Source of the DNA: CAYXLI01 sp964464925
GTDB lineage: Bacteria; Acidobacteriota; Terriglobia; Bryobacterales; Bryobacteraceae
Direction of reading: 5' to 3'
DNA length: 60,792 nucleotides
NCBI GenBank assembly: GCA_964464925.1
Contig: CAYXLI010000033.1
Location: 1 to 60,792, forward strand
Shown: positions 1 to 8,315 of the stretch, one piece after another
How the letters are laid out: the number at the start of each line of letters is the position of its first letter
How positions within the stretch are numbered: the stretch's first letter is position 1
Made by a program: the position numbers and the translations under genes
Notes under the pieces: generated by a model
Database searches by the model: none
What the model was told of the DNA's origin: nothing
What the model saw: only the letters and a program-made list of their open reading frames with translations

Positions 1-440
1 ATAAGCCGCTTCTCTACTACAGCTACTTCTTCCACTACAGGCAGAATGATGGTATCTCCTTCCCGCCGGATCGGTGGCACCCGGTCGACCTGCTTATCGA
101 TGATCACCCTGCGAACATGTGCACGATCACGGGTTAGTGGCATGGAGACGGTTTCCTCGTGCTCAGTCGTTTCCGTACCCACTCGAACCGTCGCCGTCTC
201 GCGCTTGCGTCTGCGGATATTCAATTCTTCCGCGAGCACCGGAACAATCTGTTGCTCGGAAATCCGCTCCACCCGCCAGCTGCCGTCCGCCGCGCGATGC
301 AGGGACGAGGCCGGTATCGATTGCTCCCGGCCGTCATCCCAAGCAATAGCGACTTCGCCGGGATTAGACTCGGACGGCCCCACGATATATCCTCGGCGGC
401 CTCCCGGGCCCACTATTTCCGCGTAGTCTGATTCGTGCAT
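1..440 (-). CDS. DUF2382 (YsnF/AvaK-type) domain protein, C-terminus cut by window edge
   Basis: The frame starts at ATG 438-440, two bases after the stop of the upstream DUF2382 gene, and runs off the left edge. The visible ~146 residues have a basic N-terminal part (GPGGRRGYIVGPSE, then WDDGREQSIPASSLHR) that resembles a small barrel or PRC-like segment. A DUF2382 block begins near residue 65 (EQQIVPVLAEELNIRRRKRE) and continues with the charged strands REGDTIILPVVEEVAVVEKR. DUF2382 proteins are stress-associated in other bacteria and have no defined biochemical role. The two-base spacing implies translational coupling with its neighbour, which carries the same domain. The family call is from recognition, and the C-terminus is not visible. 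Confidence 0.75.
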   Translation of the reverse strand, partial: MHESDYAEIVGPGGRRGYIVGPSESNPGEVAIAWDDGREQSIPASSLHRAADGSWRVERISEQQIVPVLAEELNIRRRKRETATVRVGTETTEHEETVSMPLTRDRAHVRRVIIDKQVDRVPPIRREGDTIILPVVEEVAVVEKRL

Positions 441-442
441 GG

Positions 443-1531
443 TCAGCCTCTACCCGCGTGCCCAGTCATCTTGTCCCAACCGTAGCGGATCGAATCTTTC
501 ATTCGTTCCCAGGTAGAGTTTGGATTGCGCTGCACGTAGTCGGTCCGCAGATCGTTTTCCACGTCTTCGAAACGGCGCCCGTGATAGCGCGGATCCGAAG
601 CCATGTCATACCCGTAGCGATAAGCAGGCTCGAAGTCCTCATACCGGTACTGGTTGCCGTAGCGGGAACGGAAGTCATCGCGGAAGTCCGTATCGAAGGT
701 CTGGCTCGCCAGCCCGCCTCGCGTGCCTTTGGCATCCTCGACTCGCACATCGCTGCGTCGTAAGGTGTCGCGCACGTTCTGCGTTCGCTCGTTAACGTCT
801 TTGGTGATGACCACTTCCTCCACCACGCGAGCGACCTTCTCCACTACTGGCTCTTCAACGGTTTCGGTGACTTCGATTACGCCCCGGTTCGCGGCTTCTA
901 TATCCGCCTCAGTGGCTGGACGATCGGCTTTCCGCCGGTCCACCCGAACGCGTTCTTCGCGAAGCGGGATGTTCTCTTGCACGGGCTGCTCTGTCATTTG
1001 GCTATACACCCTAACGGCTCCGCGCGTTATCGGACGTTTGCCTACGCGAAGTTCCTCCCTCACCACCGGAATCGCCTCGCCATGGCGTGCCTCGTCTGCG
1101 CGTTCGATATTCCGGATTCCCCGCACGCGCTCATCACGGATTTCGCTGTCTGTTTCTTCCTCAACGCTCAAGGCGCCGCTGTCATTCAGAATGCCGGCAG
1201 CACGATCGATCATCTCTTCACTTGCATGAACCACGACTGCGGAACGCGTGCCGGTCAGCGCATCCGAGTAATATTTTCGATCTTCAGCGCTCTCATGTGA
1301 GCCGAAAAGCCGATGGAAGAAACCGCTAATCCCACCTCCAGACGTGTCCCGAGGGCGACCGGTGAGGCCCGCATTCCCGGACGCGACGTTACGTGCCAGT
1401 TCATCCGCTGCGGTCAACTCAATCTGGTCTTGCACAAAACCGTTTTGAATCAAGGTCTGCTTGGCGTGCTCCGCCGTCGCCCGGTCTTCAAAGACCGCAA
1501 CTAGTGAGTTGTCGTATCGTGCTTCGTTCAT
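443..1531 (-). CDS. Stress protein with GsiB/17M-like N-domain and DUF2382 domain
   Basis: A 362-residue protein. Residues 1-~130 (VAVFEDRATAEHAKQTLIQNGF, closing with GTRSAVVVHASEEMIDRAAGIL) resemble the general-stress 17M/YflT ferredoxin-like fold. Residues ~155-265 form a clear DUF2382 block (VREELRVGKRPITRGAVRVY through VARVVEEVVITKDVNERTQ). The tail from ~275 is rich in Arg, Asp, Tyr and Gly (RYGNQYRYEDFEPAYRYGYD) and is probably disordered. A GGAG ribosome site sits about ten bases before the ATG. It is the first gene of a two-gene unit with the partial DUF2382 gene downstream. Likely a soluble stress-response protein. No enzymatic motif is visible, and no signal peptide is present. Confidence 0.8.
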   Translation of the reverse strand: MNEARYDNSLVAVFEDRATAEHAKQTLIQNGFVQDQIELTAADELARNVASGNAGLTGRPRDTSGGGISGFFHRLFGSHESAEDRKYYSDALTGTRSAVVVHASEEMIDRAAGILNDSGALSVEEETDSEIRDERVRGIRNIERADEARHGEAIPVVREELRVGKRPITRGAVRVYSQMTEQPVQENIPLREERVRVDRRKADRPATEADIEAANRGVIEVTETVEEPVVEKVARVVEEVVITKDVNERTQNVRDTLRRSDVRVEDAKGTRGGLASQTFDTDFRDDFRSRYGNQYRYEDFEPAYRYGYDMASDPRYHGRRFEDVENDLRTDYVQRNPNSTWERMKDSIRYGWDKMTGHAGRG

Positions 1532-1804
1532 CCTAGGTTGTCTCCTTCTGTTCCGTCTGTAGGACTCCTAACGCTGCCAACGAGTGTCAGAATTCGGAGC
1601 ACGGGAACGTACAGGAAAGTAGCGCAGGCACTCTGTGGGAGGACATTCTTCGTTGTGTTGGAGAAGCCGATCGTCTTTCTGTTTCTAGTCCTGCTTTATT
1701 CCTGCAGACCTTGCGCGTGTCGCGCCTGATCCGCTGAACCAGGTCTCGTTCTCATTGCCCGGTCTGGTCCGCGCAAGCTGGACAAGTCACATACTCACGA
1801 AACC
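1532..1804. other. Intergenic region between divergent genes
   Basis: No credible gene is visible. The short open frames here have no ribosome site and no recognisable protein character. The region must hold the promoter of the leftward DUF2382 pair, but no convincing -35/-10 pair was found for it. The promoter of the rightward receptor is listed separately. Confidence 0.5.
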
Positions 1805-1805
1805 A

Positions 1806-1844
1806 GAACCGGTTCGTTGACTTCCCGTCATCGCATGATATAGA
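1806..1844 (+). promoter_or_regulatory. Sigma-70-type promoter of receptor 1 with adjacent palindrome
   Basis: TTGACT (1817-1822) and TATAGA (1839-1844) are separated by 16 bases. An AGGAGG ribosome site follows at 1859-1864, eight bases before the ATG at 1873. Just upstream of the -35 box lies the perfect palindrome GAACCGGTTC (1806-1815). Its AACCGGTT core resembles LacI-family operators; this reading is an inference. Confidence 0.5.
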
Positions 1845-1872
1845 TTGTGGGCTCCATCAGGAGGACGGGTCC

Positions 1873-4800
1873 ATGGACATTCGATTGACACTCTTAAAAA
1901 CCGTATTGTGTTTGGTTCTGCTGCCTGCGCTCTTGCCGGCACAAACTACACTCGGAACCATAACAGGCCTGGTCACCGACAGCACAGGTGCAGTTGTTCC
2001 GAACGCAGTCGTCATTGCAACGAATACCGCAACAGGTGTGCGCGCGCAGACTCTGAGTTCGAATACCGGCAACTATGTCATCCCCAATCTGCAGGTCGGG
2101 ACTTACGAGGTCGGTGTTTCCATGTCTGGATTCAAGACGTTGACGCGCTCCAATATCAACCTGAGCACGAATGAGAACGTCCGGGTGGATATCGTCCTCG
2201 AAGTCGGAGCAGCGTCCGAGCGAGTTGAAGTGACCGCGGAGGCCGCACCCTTGCGAACAGAGTCGACCGAAGTCTCCACGACAATGGAGCACAAACTGGT
2301 GAACGATGTTCCCCTGGCCGTCGCCGGCATTGGCGGCGGTATGCGAAATGCCTTCAGCATCATGATGATGATGCCTCAGGTCAAGAGTGGGAACGGAGAA
2401 GGCGCCTGGGATGATCTACAGGTCGGCGGCGGGCAGCAGCACGATTGGAATGTCAGCGTAGACGGGTTGTCAGTCGAGATGGGCTGGCGAAATCACGTCG
2501 GCTACATGAATCGGCTTACCCCGTCCGTGGATTCCGTAGAAGAGTTTCGGATAGAGACCTCCGCATTCAAAGCGGAAAACAGCCGGGCCAGCGGGGGGAA
2601 CATCAGCGTCACGACAAAATCCGGGACCAACACCCTCCATGGCAGCGGCTTCGATTTTTTTCAGAGTCAGATTTTCAATGCCAACTCCTGGCTGAACAAT
2701 AAGCTGGGGCGTCCGAAGTCAAAGTTTCACCGGAATGACTTTGGAGCTACCCTGGGTGGCCCCGTGTACATCCCGAAAGTCTATAACGGGAAGAACCACA
2801 CTTACTTTTTCTTTTCCTATGAGGGGTACCGATATCCTCAGACCGCCGATGCATCTCAGCAGACTATCCCGCTCCCGGAAATGATCAACGGCAACTTCTC
2901 CAATTGGAAGAACGCAGGCGGTGCGGTGATCCCAATTTACGATCCTACGACTACGCGAAGTGATGGCAAAGGAGGTTTCATTCGCGATGCGTTCCCCGGA
3001 AATATTATTCCTGCCAACCGTCTTAGCCCTTTGTCACGGATCATCGCGAAATACTATCCGGCCCCGAACGCGCCTGGTCTTGTGCGCAACTACGTGGCCC
3101 CCGGCAACGAGCCCAAGAAGCGGATTGAGAATGCGTATACGACCAAATTCGACCAGAGCTTTGGAACGAAGAATAGATTGTCGTTCACATGGACCAAGAA
3201 TGGCGAGTGGTTTACAAACGCTTACGACACCGATCCCGGAAACGCCCTGAACTGGAGCGCCCTGCCGTACCCACTATCCGGCCGGAAGTACTTCAACGGC
3301 GACCAATATTATGGCAATGTGTTCCGGGTCAACGACACTCACTTATTCAGCCCAACCGTCATCAACACTTTGACGGTTGGTGTACACCGGCTCACTCACC
3401 CGGAACACGATATCACCGTCGAACCGTTCGGGCAAAACTGGGGAGACAAACTCGGCGGCGCCGTGAAAAACAATCCCGGCTACAATACTGGGTTTCCGTC
3501 AGTATCATTCCAAAACGATAATTATTACGGCTGGGACAGCTCTAAGCTGTGGGACGAATACCACACCGTTTACGGAGCGGATGAAAGCGTTACGTGGGTT
3601 AAGGGTAGTCATAGTTTCAAGTTCGGCTATAACTTCCAGTTGATGATGCTGAACACGAACAACCGCAATAACGCCGCCGGAACGTTCAACTTCAATCGCC
3701 TTAGCACTGCGGCTCCGGGAGACAGCAGCGGAAATTCGGGGAACGCATTTGCCAGCTTCATGCTTGGCGAGGTTTATCAGGGCGGCTTCACGATTCCGAA
3801 TACGGAGATGTTGCGATTCCCGTATCATGCCGCGTTTGTACAGGACGACTGGAAGATCACACCGCGGCTAACGATGAACATCGGCCTGCGTTACGAGATC
3901 AATATGGGCGTATACGAAAAGCATGACCGGCTCTCGTACTTCGATCCGACACTGCCCAACCCTGCAGCGAGCGGATATCCTGGTGCGCTTCGGTTCCTGG
4001 GCACGGGAACCGGCCGTGAAGGCCGAAGAAATCTGTATGACAACGCGTCAGGCTGGGGCCCCCGGCTTGGACTGGCATACCAGATCAATGACAAGACGGT
4101 GATCCGAACGGGGGCCGGTATATTCTACGGGACCAATAAGGCTCCGGGACTCAACGGCGCAAATAACGGATTCACCAATTCGCCGAGTTGGGGCTCCCAA
4201 AATCAAGGCATCACATCAGCGTTTCAGTGGGACAACGGCTTCCCCGCATGGGAAGCTCCGCCTTTCATCAAGCCAGGATTCAACGCTGGTTTCGGTGTTC
4301 CGTGGTACGGCGCTGGAGAGGCAGGCCGCATTCCAAGCACGGATACGTGGAATTTCGCGATCTCCCGAGTGCTGCCGAAGCATTTCATCCTGGACGCCAC
4401 CTATACCGGAAGCAAGGGCACTCACCTTGCATCCGACAGAGTCAACGACATGCAAATCGACCCGAAGTATGCTCGTCTCGGCAGTCTGTTGAACAAACCT
4501 ATTGACGATCCGGCTGTTGTGGCACTTGGCTTCGCTCCACCGTTCGCAAACTTCAAAGAGTTGATGGGCGGCAACGCGACGCTCGGTCAGGCATTGCGCC
4601 GGTTTCCGCAATACACGGGAGTGAGTACCGGCGGAATGATGAATCATAGCGGCAACTCGACTTACCACGCGCTGATCCTGAAGGCGACAAAGCGCTTCTC
4701 CGGCGGGTTGAGTCTTCTTTCGACCTACACGTGGTCGAAGCTGCTGACTGATGCCGACTCTTCTGAGCCCTGGATTGCAGGGGTAGTAGGATCCGGCGTT

Positions 4801-5427
4801 GGGGCGGGGGCAGCCCAGAATCAGTACAACCGGCGAAATGAAAAATCGTACGGTGTTCTGGACTTGCCGCAGATGTTCAAGCTGACCGGCAGTTACGACC
4901 TGCCTGTAGGCACGGGGAAGAAGTACCTGACGTCAGGAGTGATGGGCCGGCTGCTAGGCAACTGGAATCTCAGTTCCTTCATGTTCTACCAGAGCGGCTA
5001 TCCCATGGGTGTGATCGATACGGGATACCAGAACAACCTGCGCGGCGGTACACCGAGACCGAATGTTTTGACAAACGATTGGCGGGGTCCTACAAAAGGC
5101 GAGAGATTTGATCCGTCGGTAGACAATTTCTTCACTCTAAACGCGTTTCAACGGCGAACGGATCCAACAGTTGACCCCTTCGGAAATGCTCCACGCCTGA
5201 ATGGTGCGACGCGCTCGTTCCGCACCTTCCGGACGAATGCAGCTTTGACTAAATCCTTCCCGATAGGGGAACGTTTGAAAACCGATTTCCGGCTGGAGGT
5301 CTTCGATCTTTTCAATCAGAAAACATGGGCAAATCCGGTGACGGATCTGGCCAACAGCCAGTTTGGCGTGATTACCAATGCGAACGGGAATCGAAGTATG
5401 CAAGTGGGATTGAAGCTGCTCTTCTAG
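1873..5427 (+). CDS. TonB-dependent receptor, Oar-type, with carboxypeptidase-regulatory N-domain
   Basis: A 1184-residue outer-membrane receptor. The signal peptide ends LLPALLPA, followed by mature Gln (QTTLGTITG). Residues ~27-110 are a carboxypeptidase-regulatory beta-sandwich (GTITGLVTDSTGAVVPNAVV). A plug region follows (VDGLSVEMGWRNHVGYMNRL; EFRIETSAFKAENSRASGGN), then a long beta-barrel that ends in the outer-membrane signature KLLF. The start is supported by AGGAGG and the promoter just upstream. The family imports bulky ligands, probably oligosaccharides or peptides, using TonB energy, but the ligand cannot be read from sequence. It is transcribed alone and faces the malectin-domain regulator, a possible functional partner. 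Compared with the other five receptors, its plug begins with an unusual Met-rich stretch (MRNAFSIMMMMPQVKSG). Confidence 0.9.
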   Translation: MDIRLTLLKTVLCLVLLPALLPAQTTLGTITGLVTDSTGAVVPNAVVIATNTATGVRAQTLSSNTGNYVIPNLQVGTYEVGVSMSGFKTLTRSNINLSTNENVRVDIVLEVGAASERVEVTAEAAPLRTESTEVSTTMEHKLVNDVPLAVAGIGGGMRNAFSIMMMMPQVKSGNGEGAWDDLQVGGGQQHDWNVSVDGLSVEMGWRNHVGYMNRLTPSVDSVEEFRIETSAFKAENSRASGGNISVTTKSGTNTLHGSGFDFFQSQIFNANSWLNNKLGRPKSKFHRNDFGATLGGPVYIPKVYNGKNHTYFFFSYEGYRYPQTADASQQTIPLPEMINGNFSNWKNAGGAVIPIYDPTTTRSDGKGGFIRDAFPGNIIPANRLSPLSRIIAKYYPAPNAPGLVRNYVAPGNEPKKRIENAYTTKFDQSFGTKNRLSFTWTKNGEWFTNAYDTDPGNALNWSALPYPLSGRKYFNGDQYYGNVFRVNDTHLFSPTVINTLTVGVHRLTHPEHDITVEPFGQNWGDKLGGAVKNNPGYNTGFPSVSFQNDNYYGWDSSKLWDEYHTVYGADESVTWVKGSHSFKFGYNFQLMMLNTNNRNNAAGTFNFNRLSTAAPGDSSGNSGNAFASFMLGEVYQGGFTIPNTEMLRFPYHAAFVQDDWKITPRLTMNIGLRYEINMGVYEKHDRLSYFDPTLPNPAASGYPGALRFLGTGTGREGRRNLYDNASGWGPRLGLAYQINDKTVIRTGAGIFYGTNKAPGLNGANNGFTNSPSWGSQNQGITSAFQWDNGFPAWEAPPFIKPGFNAGFGVPWYGAGEAGRIPSTDTWNFAISRVLPKHFILDATYTGSKGTHLASDRVNDMQIDPKYARLGSLLNKPIDDPAVVALGFAPPFANFKELMGGNATLGQALRRFPQYTGVSTGGMMNHSGNSTYHALILKATKRFSGGLSLLSTYTWSKLLTDADSSEPWIAGVVGSGVGAGAAQNQYNRRNEKSYGVLDLPQMFKLTGSYDLPVGTGKKYLTSGVMGRLLGNWNLSSFMFYQSGYPMGVIDTGYQNNLRGGTPRPNVLTNDWRGPTKGERFDPSVDNFFTLNAFQRRTDPTVDPFGNAPRLNGATRSFRTFRTNAALTKSFPIGERLKTDFRLEVFDLFNQKTWANPVTDLANSQFGVITNANGNRSMQVGLKLLF

Positions 5428-5631
5428 TACGGTCGCTCCCGGAAACCAGATCGCCGCGGTGCCGTGATCCGTCACCGGACAAGTCACCGTTCAAGTGAGC
5501 CTTGGGAGAGGGCCGTGCAAGGGGCGCGCCGATCGTAGCGATGATTCGAGCTCCGGGACGGTGGACGTGGGATCTTTTGCCTGTTCGCGAGTGATCGCCT
5601 TCCGGGCATATCCACGTATCTGCGAATCTTC

Positions 5632-7197
5632 CTACTTCGCTTCGTCTTCGACGGAGATTGCATTCACGATCGCAAACTCGGTGGACGGTTCGAAGCTCAG
5701 GACGATCTTATCGAAGGAATTGGCCTTGACCCCACGGAATGTCTTCGTGACGGCCGAGACAGCTCCCGCAGCTTCGTGCGAGACGTCGAAATCGCGAAGG
5801 AGCAAGGCATGATTGGCGAATACGCTGAAAATTCGTGGCCGGGAAGCCGGCCCGGCCCACCCGCCGAAATAGTTTTCGGCGAAATGCAGGCGGACCGTGT
5901 AGCTCCCGCCCGGCGCCACCGGAATGGAGTAGGTAAAGGAACCGAAACGCTCGCCCTCGTAGAGATTGGGATCGGGCGTGCGGGAAACGGTCGCGTGGAA
6001 ACGGGAGAGCCGACCGCCCCGGAAGTAGCGGTCAGCGAGCCATAGATTGCCTGCGTGATCGGTGTAGGGGGTCTCGTCGGCCCGCCAGCGTAGCGGCCGC
6101 ATCTGCCCCTTCAGTCCGGGAACGATTTCGAGGGCGTTCAGCAGCGCCCTCTGGTTCCGTCCGAGGAAGCGCAAGTGGAGTTTTCCGTCCGGCGCCGGCG
6201 TAATGTCCTTGAACACCTTCACATCCGCGGTGTTGGTTCCACCCGCATCCGCCACCACGTCGAGTTCGCGCATGTGGCGCCCGTCGAGCGGAGGCAGAAT
6301 CTGAACGCCATTGGCGGTCACGTGAAAACTGCGGGTGCCGTCGCCTACCGCGCCGAGGATCGCCACTTCCGCCGACTCGGCAAACATCAGGCGCATCTCG
6401 TAGACGCCGGGACGCAAGGGTATGTCGTAGCCGAAGCTCTCCCCGGTTCGGGCATGTTGGTAAATGCCTGGATCTTCTGCCAGCGAAAGCGAATAGTAGC
6501 GAACCGCGGTTGCCGTTCCACCCTTGAAGTACTGATCCGCCGACCAGCGCATTCCGAAGCGGTCCACGTGCTCTCCGGCATCCAGCCCCGCCAGGATTCG
6601 TACCGTGTCCTGGCCGAGGATGCCCGCGGGCTCAACTGGGCGGCTCGCCAACTGATCGGGGGCAAGACGGCGCCACAGCAAGCCGACGGCTAGACCGGCC
6701 ATGAGGAGTGCCGCCACAGCGAAAAGAAGCCATCGATGCCTGGCCTGCGGCATGCCCTCAGTGGGCGGCAATGCCGCGGCCGGGCGCTCTTCATCGAGCG
6801 TGGCCGGCGGCTCGGCCCGGTCCTGCACGGGCATGGTCTCCGCAAGAACGAATCTGGGCGCATAATGCCCGCGGGAAAAAACAATCTTTACCGCGTGGGA
6901 TGCGCCTTCCTTTTCGTAGTATTCCTGAAGGCGCTTACGAACCCGATGGGCCTCGACCCTGACGATCGAGTCCCTCTGCGGATCGAAGTCCGGGCGCCTT
7001 CCCAGGGCATGAATGGCGACGTCATATTCGGTGAGCGGCTCCGGGGCGTTGTGGAAGGTCCTCTCGCAGACGAATCGCAGGAACTTTGCGGCGTTTGAAG
7101 ACACGGCGAAAATGCCGGAATCGAGTACCGTCTCCAGTTCCTCTTTTTCGATTGCGAACGGCTCCGCATCAAGCCGCATGTCTTCCGTGCTCCTCAT
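5632..7197 (-). CDS. Membrane-bound winged-helix-type regulator with two periplasmic malectin domains
   Basis: A 521-residue single-pass protein. Residues ~15-120 match the acidobacterial cytoplasmic domain seen at the front of many membrane regulators (SSNAAKFLRFVCERTF; RDSIVRVEAHRVRKRLQEYY), believed to be a winged-helix-like DNA-binding unit. One transmembrane helix lies at ~155-176 (WLLFAVAALLMAGLAVGLLW). The remainder holds two malectin-like carbohydrate-binding domains, each marked by a W-x-ADxYFxGG motif (WSADQYFKGG and LWLADRYFRGG) and a VRLHFAE/MRLMFAES strand. The layout suggests a one-component sensor in which sugar binding outside the membrane changes DNA binding inside it. Target genes are not shown; the convergent receptor 1 and the divergent sugar operon at 7441 are candidates. 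Met7 (7179) is an alternative start. Confidence 0.75.
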   Translation of the reverse strand: MRSTEDMRLDAEPFAIEKEELETVLDSGIFAVSSNAAKFLRFVCERTFHNAPEPLTEYDVAIHALGRRPDFDPQRDSIVRVEAHRVRKRLQEYYEKEGASHAVKIVFSRGHYAPRFVLAETMPVQDRAEPPATLDEERPAAALPPTEGMPQARHRWLLFAVAALLMAGLAVGLLWRRLAPDQLASRPVEPAGILGQDTVRILAGLDAGEHVDRFGMRWSADQYFKGGTATAVRYYSLSLAEDPGIYQHARTGESFGYDIPLRPGVYEMRLMFAESAEVAILGAVGDGTRSFHVTANGVQILPPLDGRHMRELDVVADAGGTNTADVKVFKDITPAPDGKLHLRFLGRNQRALLNALEIVPGLKGQMRPLRWRADETPYTDHAGNLWLADRYFRGGRLSRFHATVSRTPDPNLYEGERFGSFTYSIPVAPGGSYTVRLHFAENYFGGWAGPASRPRIFSVFANHALLLRDFDVSHEAAGAVSAVTKTFRGVKANSFDKIVLSFEPSTEFAIVNAISVEDEAK

Positions 7198-7340
7198 TCC
7201 ATCACCAAAGCCCCTAAACGTTGTATATCAATGCGGTGAGGTGATGCAACCGGAGGACGGAAATGTTAATCCCGCGAACCGGCAAAGTTAATGACGCCGG
7301 CAGGCCAGAGCGTAAGTCATTGAAAGATAAGCCGCAGTAT

Positions 7341-7350
7341 CTGTTAACAG
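7341..7350. promoter_or_regulatory. Perfect palindrome in divergent intergenic region
   Basis: CTGTTAACAG lies between the malectin-domain regulator gene and the sugar operon. Two GTTAAT words occur nearby (about 7264-7269 and 7286-7291). It could be an operator for the divergent pair, but a ten-base palindrome can arise by chance. No firm -35/-10 pair was identified for either side. Confidence 0.25.
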
Positions 7351-7440
7351 GCGCACCGCGCAAGAACTTAGCCATTATTAGCGTTCGATGACAGCGGCAG
7401 GGGGTAAAATCGCTCCTGACTCAAGGAGACACAGACTGGC

Positions 7441-8304
7441 GTGAAGTTTGGAGTGAATACGTTCATCTGGGCGGCGGGCATCGATCGCGACTTGCTCAGC
7501 CTGCTGCCTTCGATTAAGGAGCATGGTTTCGATGTGGTGGAGCTGCCGCTCATCCGCCCAGCCGAGGTGCCGGTTATCGAGGTCCGCCGGGCACTCGAAG
7601 CCAACGAGCTTGCCTGCACGTTCTGCTCCGTGCTGCCGCAGGATATGAGTGTTATCAGCGACGACCCTGCCGTACGGCGAAACACGCTCCGCCATCTAGC
7701 CGATTGTGTGCGCGTAGCCGCCGACGCCGGAGCGGAGACCGTCGCCGGCCCGCTCTATTCGCCGGTCGGCTACCTTCCGGGACGGCGACGCACCACCGAC
7801 GAGTGGAATCGGGCGGTGGAATGCTATCGCTCCCTGGGCGAAATCCTCCAGTCGCACGGCATCACGATCGCAATCGAACCCCTGAACCGGTTTGAGACTT
7901 ACTTCCTCAACACCGCGGCCGACGCAGTGGAGTTGGCGGCGGCCATCGATCACCCCCGCGCCGGCATCCTGTTTGACACCTTCCACGCCAACATCGAGGA
8001 GAAGGATGTGGCTGCGGCGCTTCGCTCGGTGGCTCCGTACCTGAAGCACGTGCACACGTCGGAGAACGATCGCGGAATCCCAGGCACGGGACACACCGAC
8101 TGGCCGGGAGTGTTCCGGGCATTGGGCGATCTTCAATACGAAGGATGGGTCACGATTGAAAGCTTCGGTTTTGCTTTGGGCGACCTTTCGGCCGCGGCAT
8201 CCATCTGGCGTGATTTGGCCCCGAGCGCAGATGCCATCGCATTTGAAGGTGTGAAGTTTTTGAAGAATATGGCCGGCCGCGCGCACGCCCAGCCGGTCCG
8301 ATAG
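7441..8304 (+). CDS. Sugar isomerase/epimerase of the xylose-isomerase-like TIM-barrel family
   Basis: A 287-residue cytosolic protein starting at GTG, with AAGGAGA about eleven bases upstream. It shows the pattern of the D-tagatose/D-psicose 3-epimerase-type family: N-terminal KFGVNTFIWA, then likely metal ligands in IAIEPLNRFETY (Glu), GILFDTFHANIEE (Asp), HVHTSENDRGIPGTGHTDW (His) and WVTIESFG (Glu). The expected reaction is epimerisation or isomerisation of a ketose or related sugar. It heads a five-gene unit with an outer-membrane receptor, a decayed glycoside hydrolase, a VCBS propeller and a Gfo/Idh/MocA oxidoreductase, so it probably acts on the sugar that the operon imports. The exact substrate is unknown. 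Confidence 0.85.
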   Translation: MKFGVNTFIWAAGIDRDLLSLLPSIKEHGFDVVELPLIRPAEVPVIEVRRALEANELACTFCSVLPQDMSVISDDPAVRRNTLRHLADCVRVAADAGAETVAGPLYSPVGYLPGRRRTTDEWNRAVECYRSLGEILQSHGITIAIEPLNRFETYFLNTAADAVELAAAIDHPRAGILFDTFHANIEEKDVAAALRSVAPYLKHVHTSENDRGIPGTGHTDWPGVFRALGDLQYEGWVTIESFGFALGDLSAAASIWRDLAPSADAIAFEGVKFLKNMAGRAHAQPVR

Positions 8305-8315
8305 AGGGAAATGCA

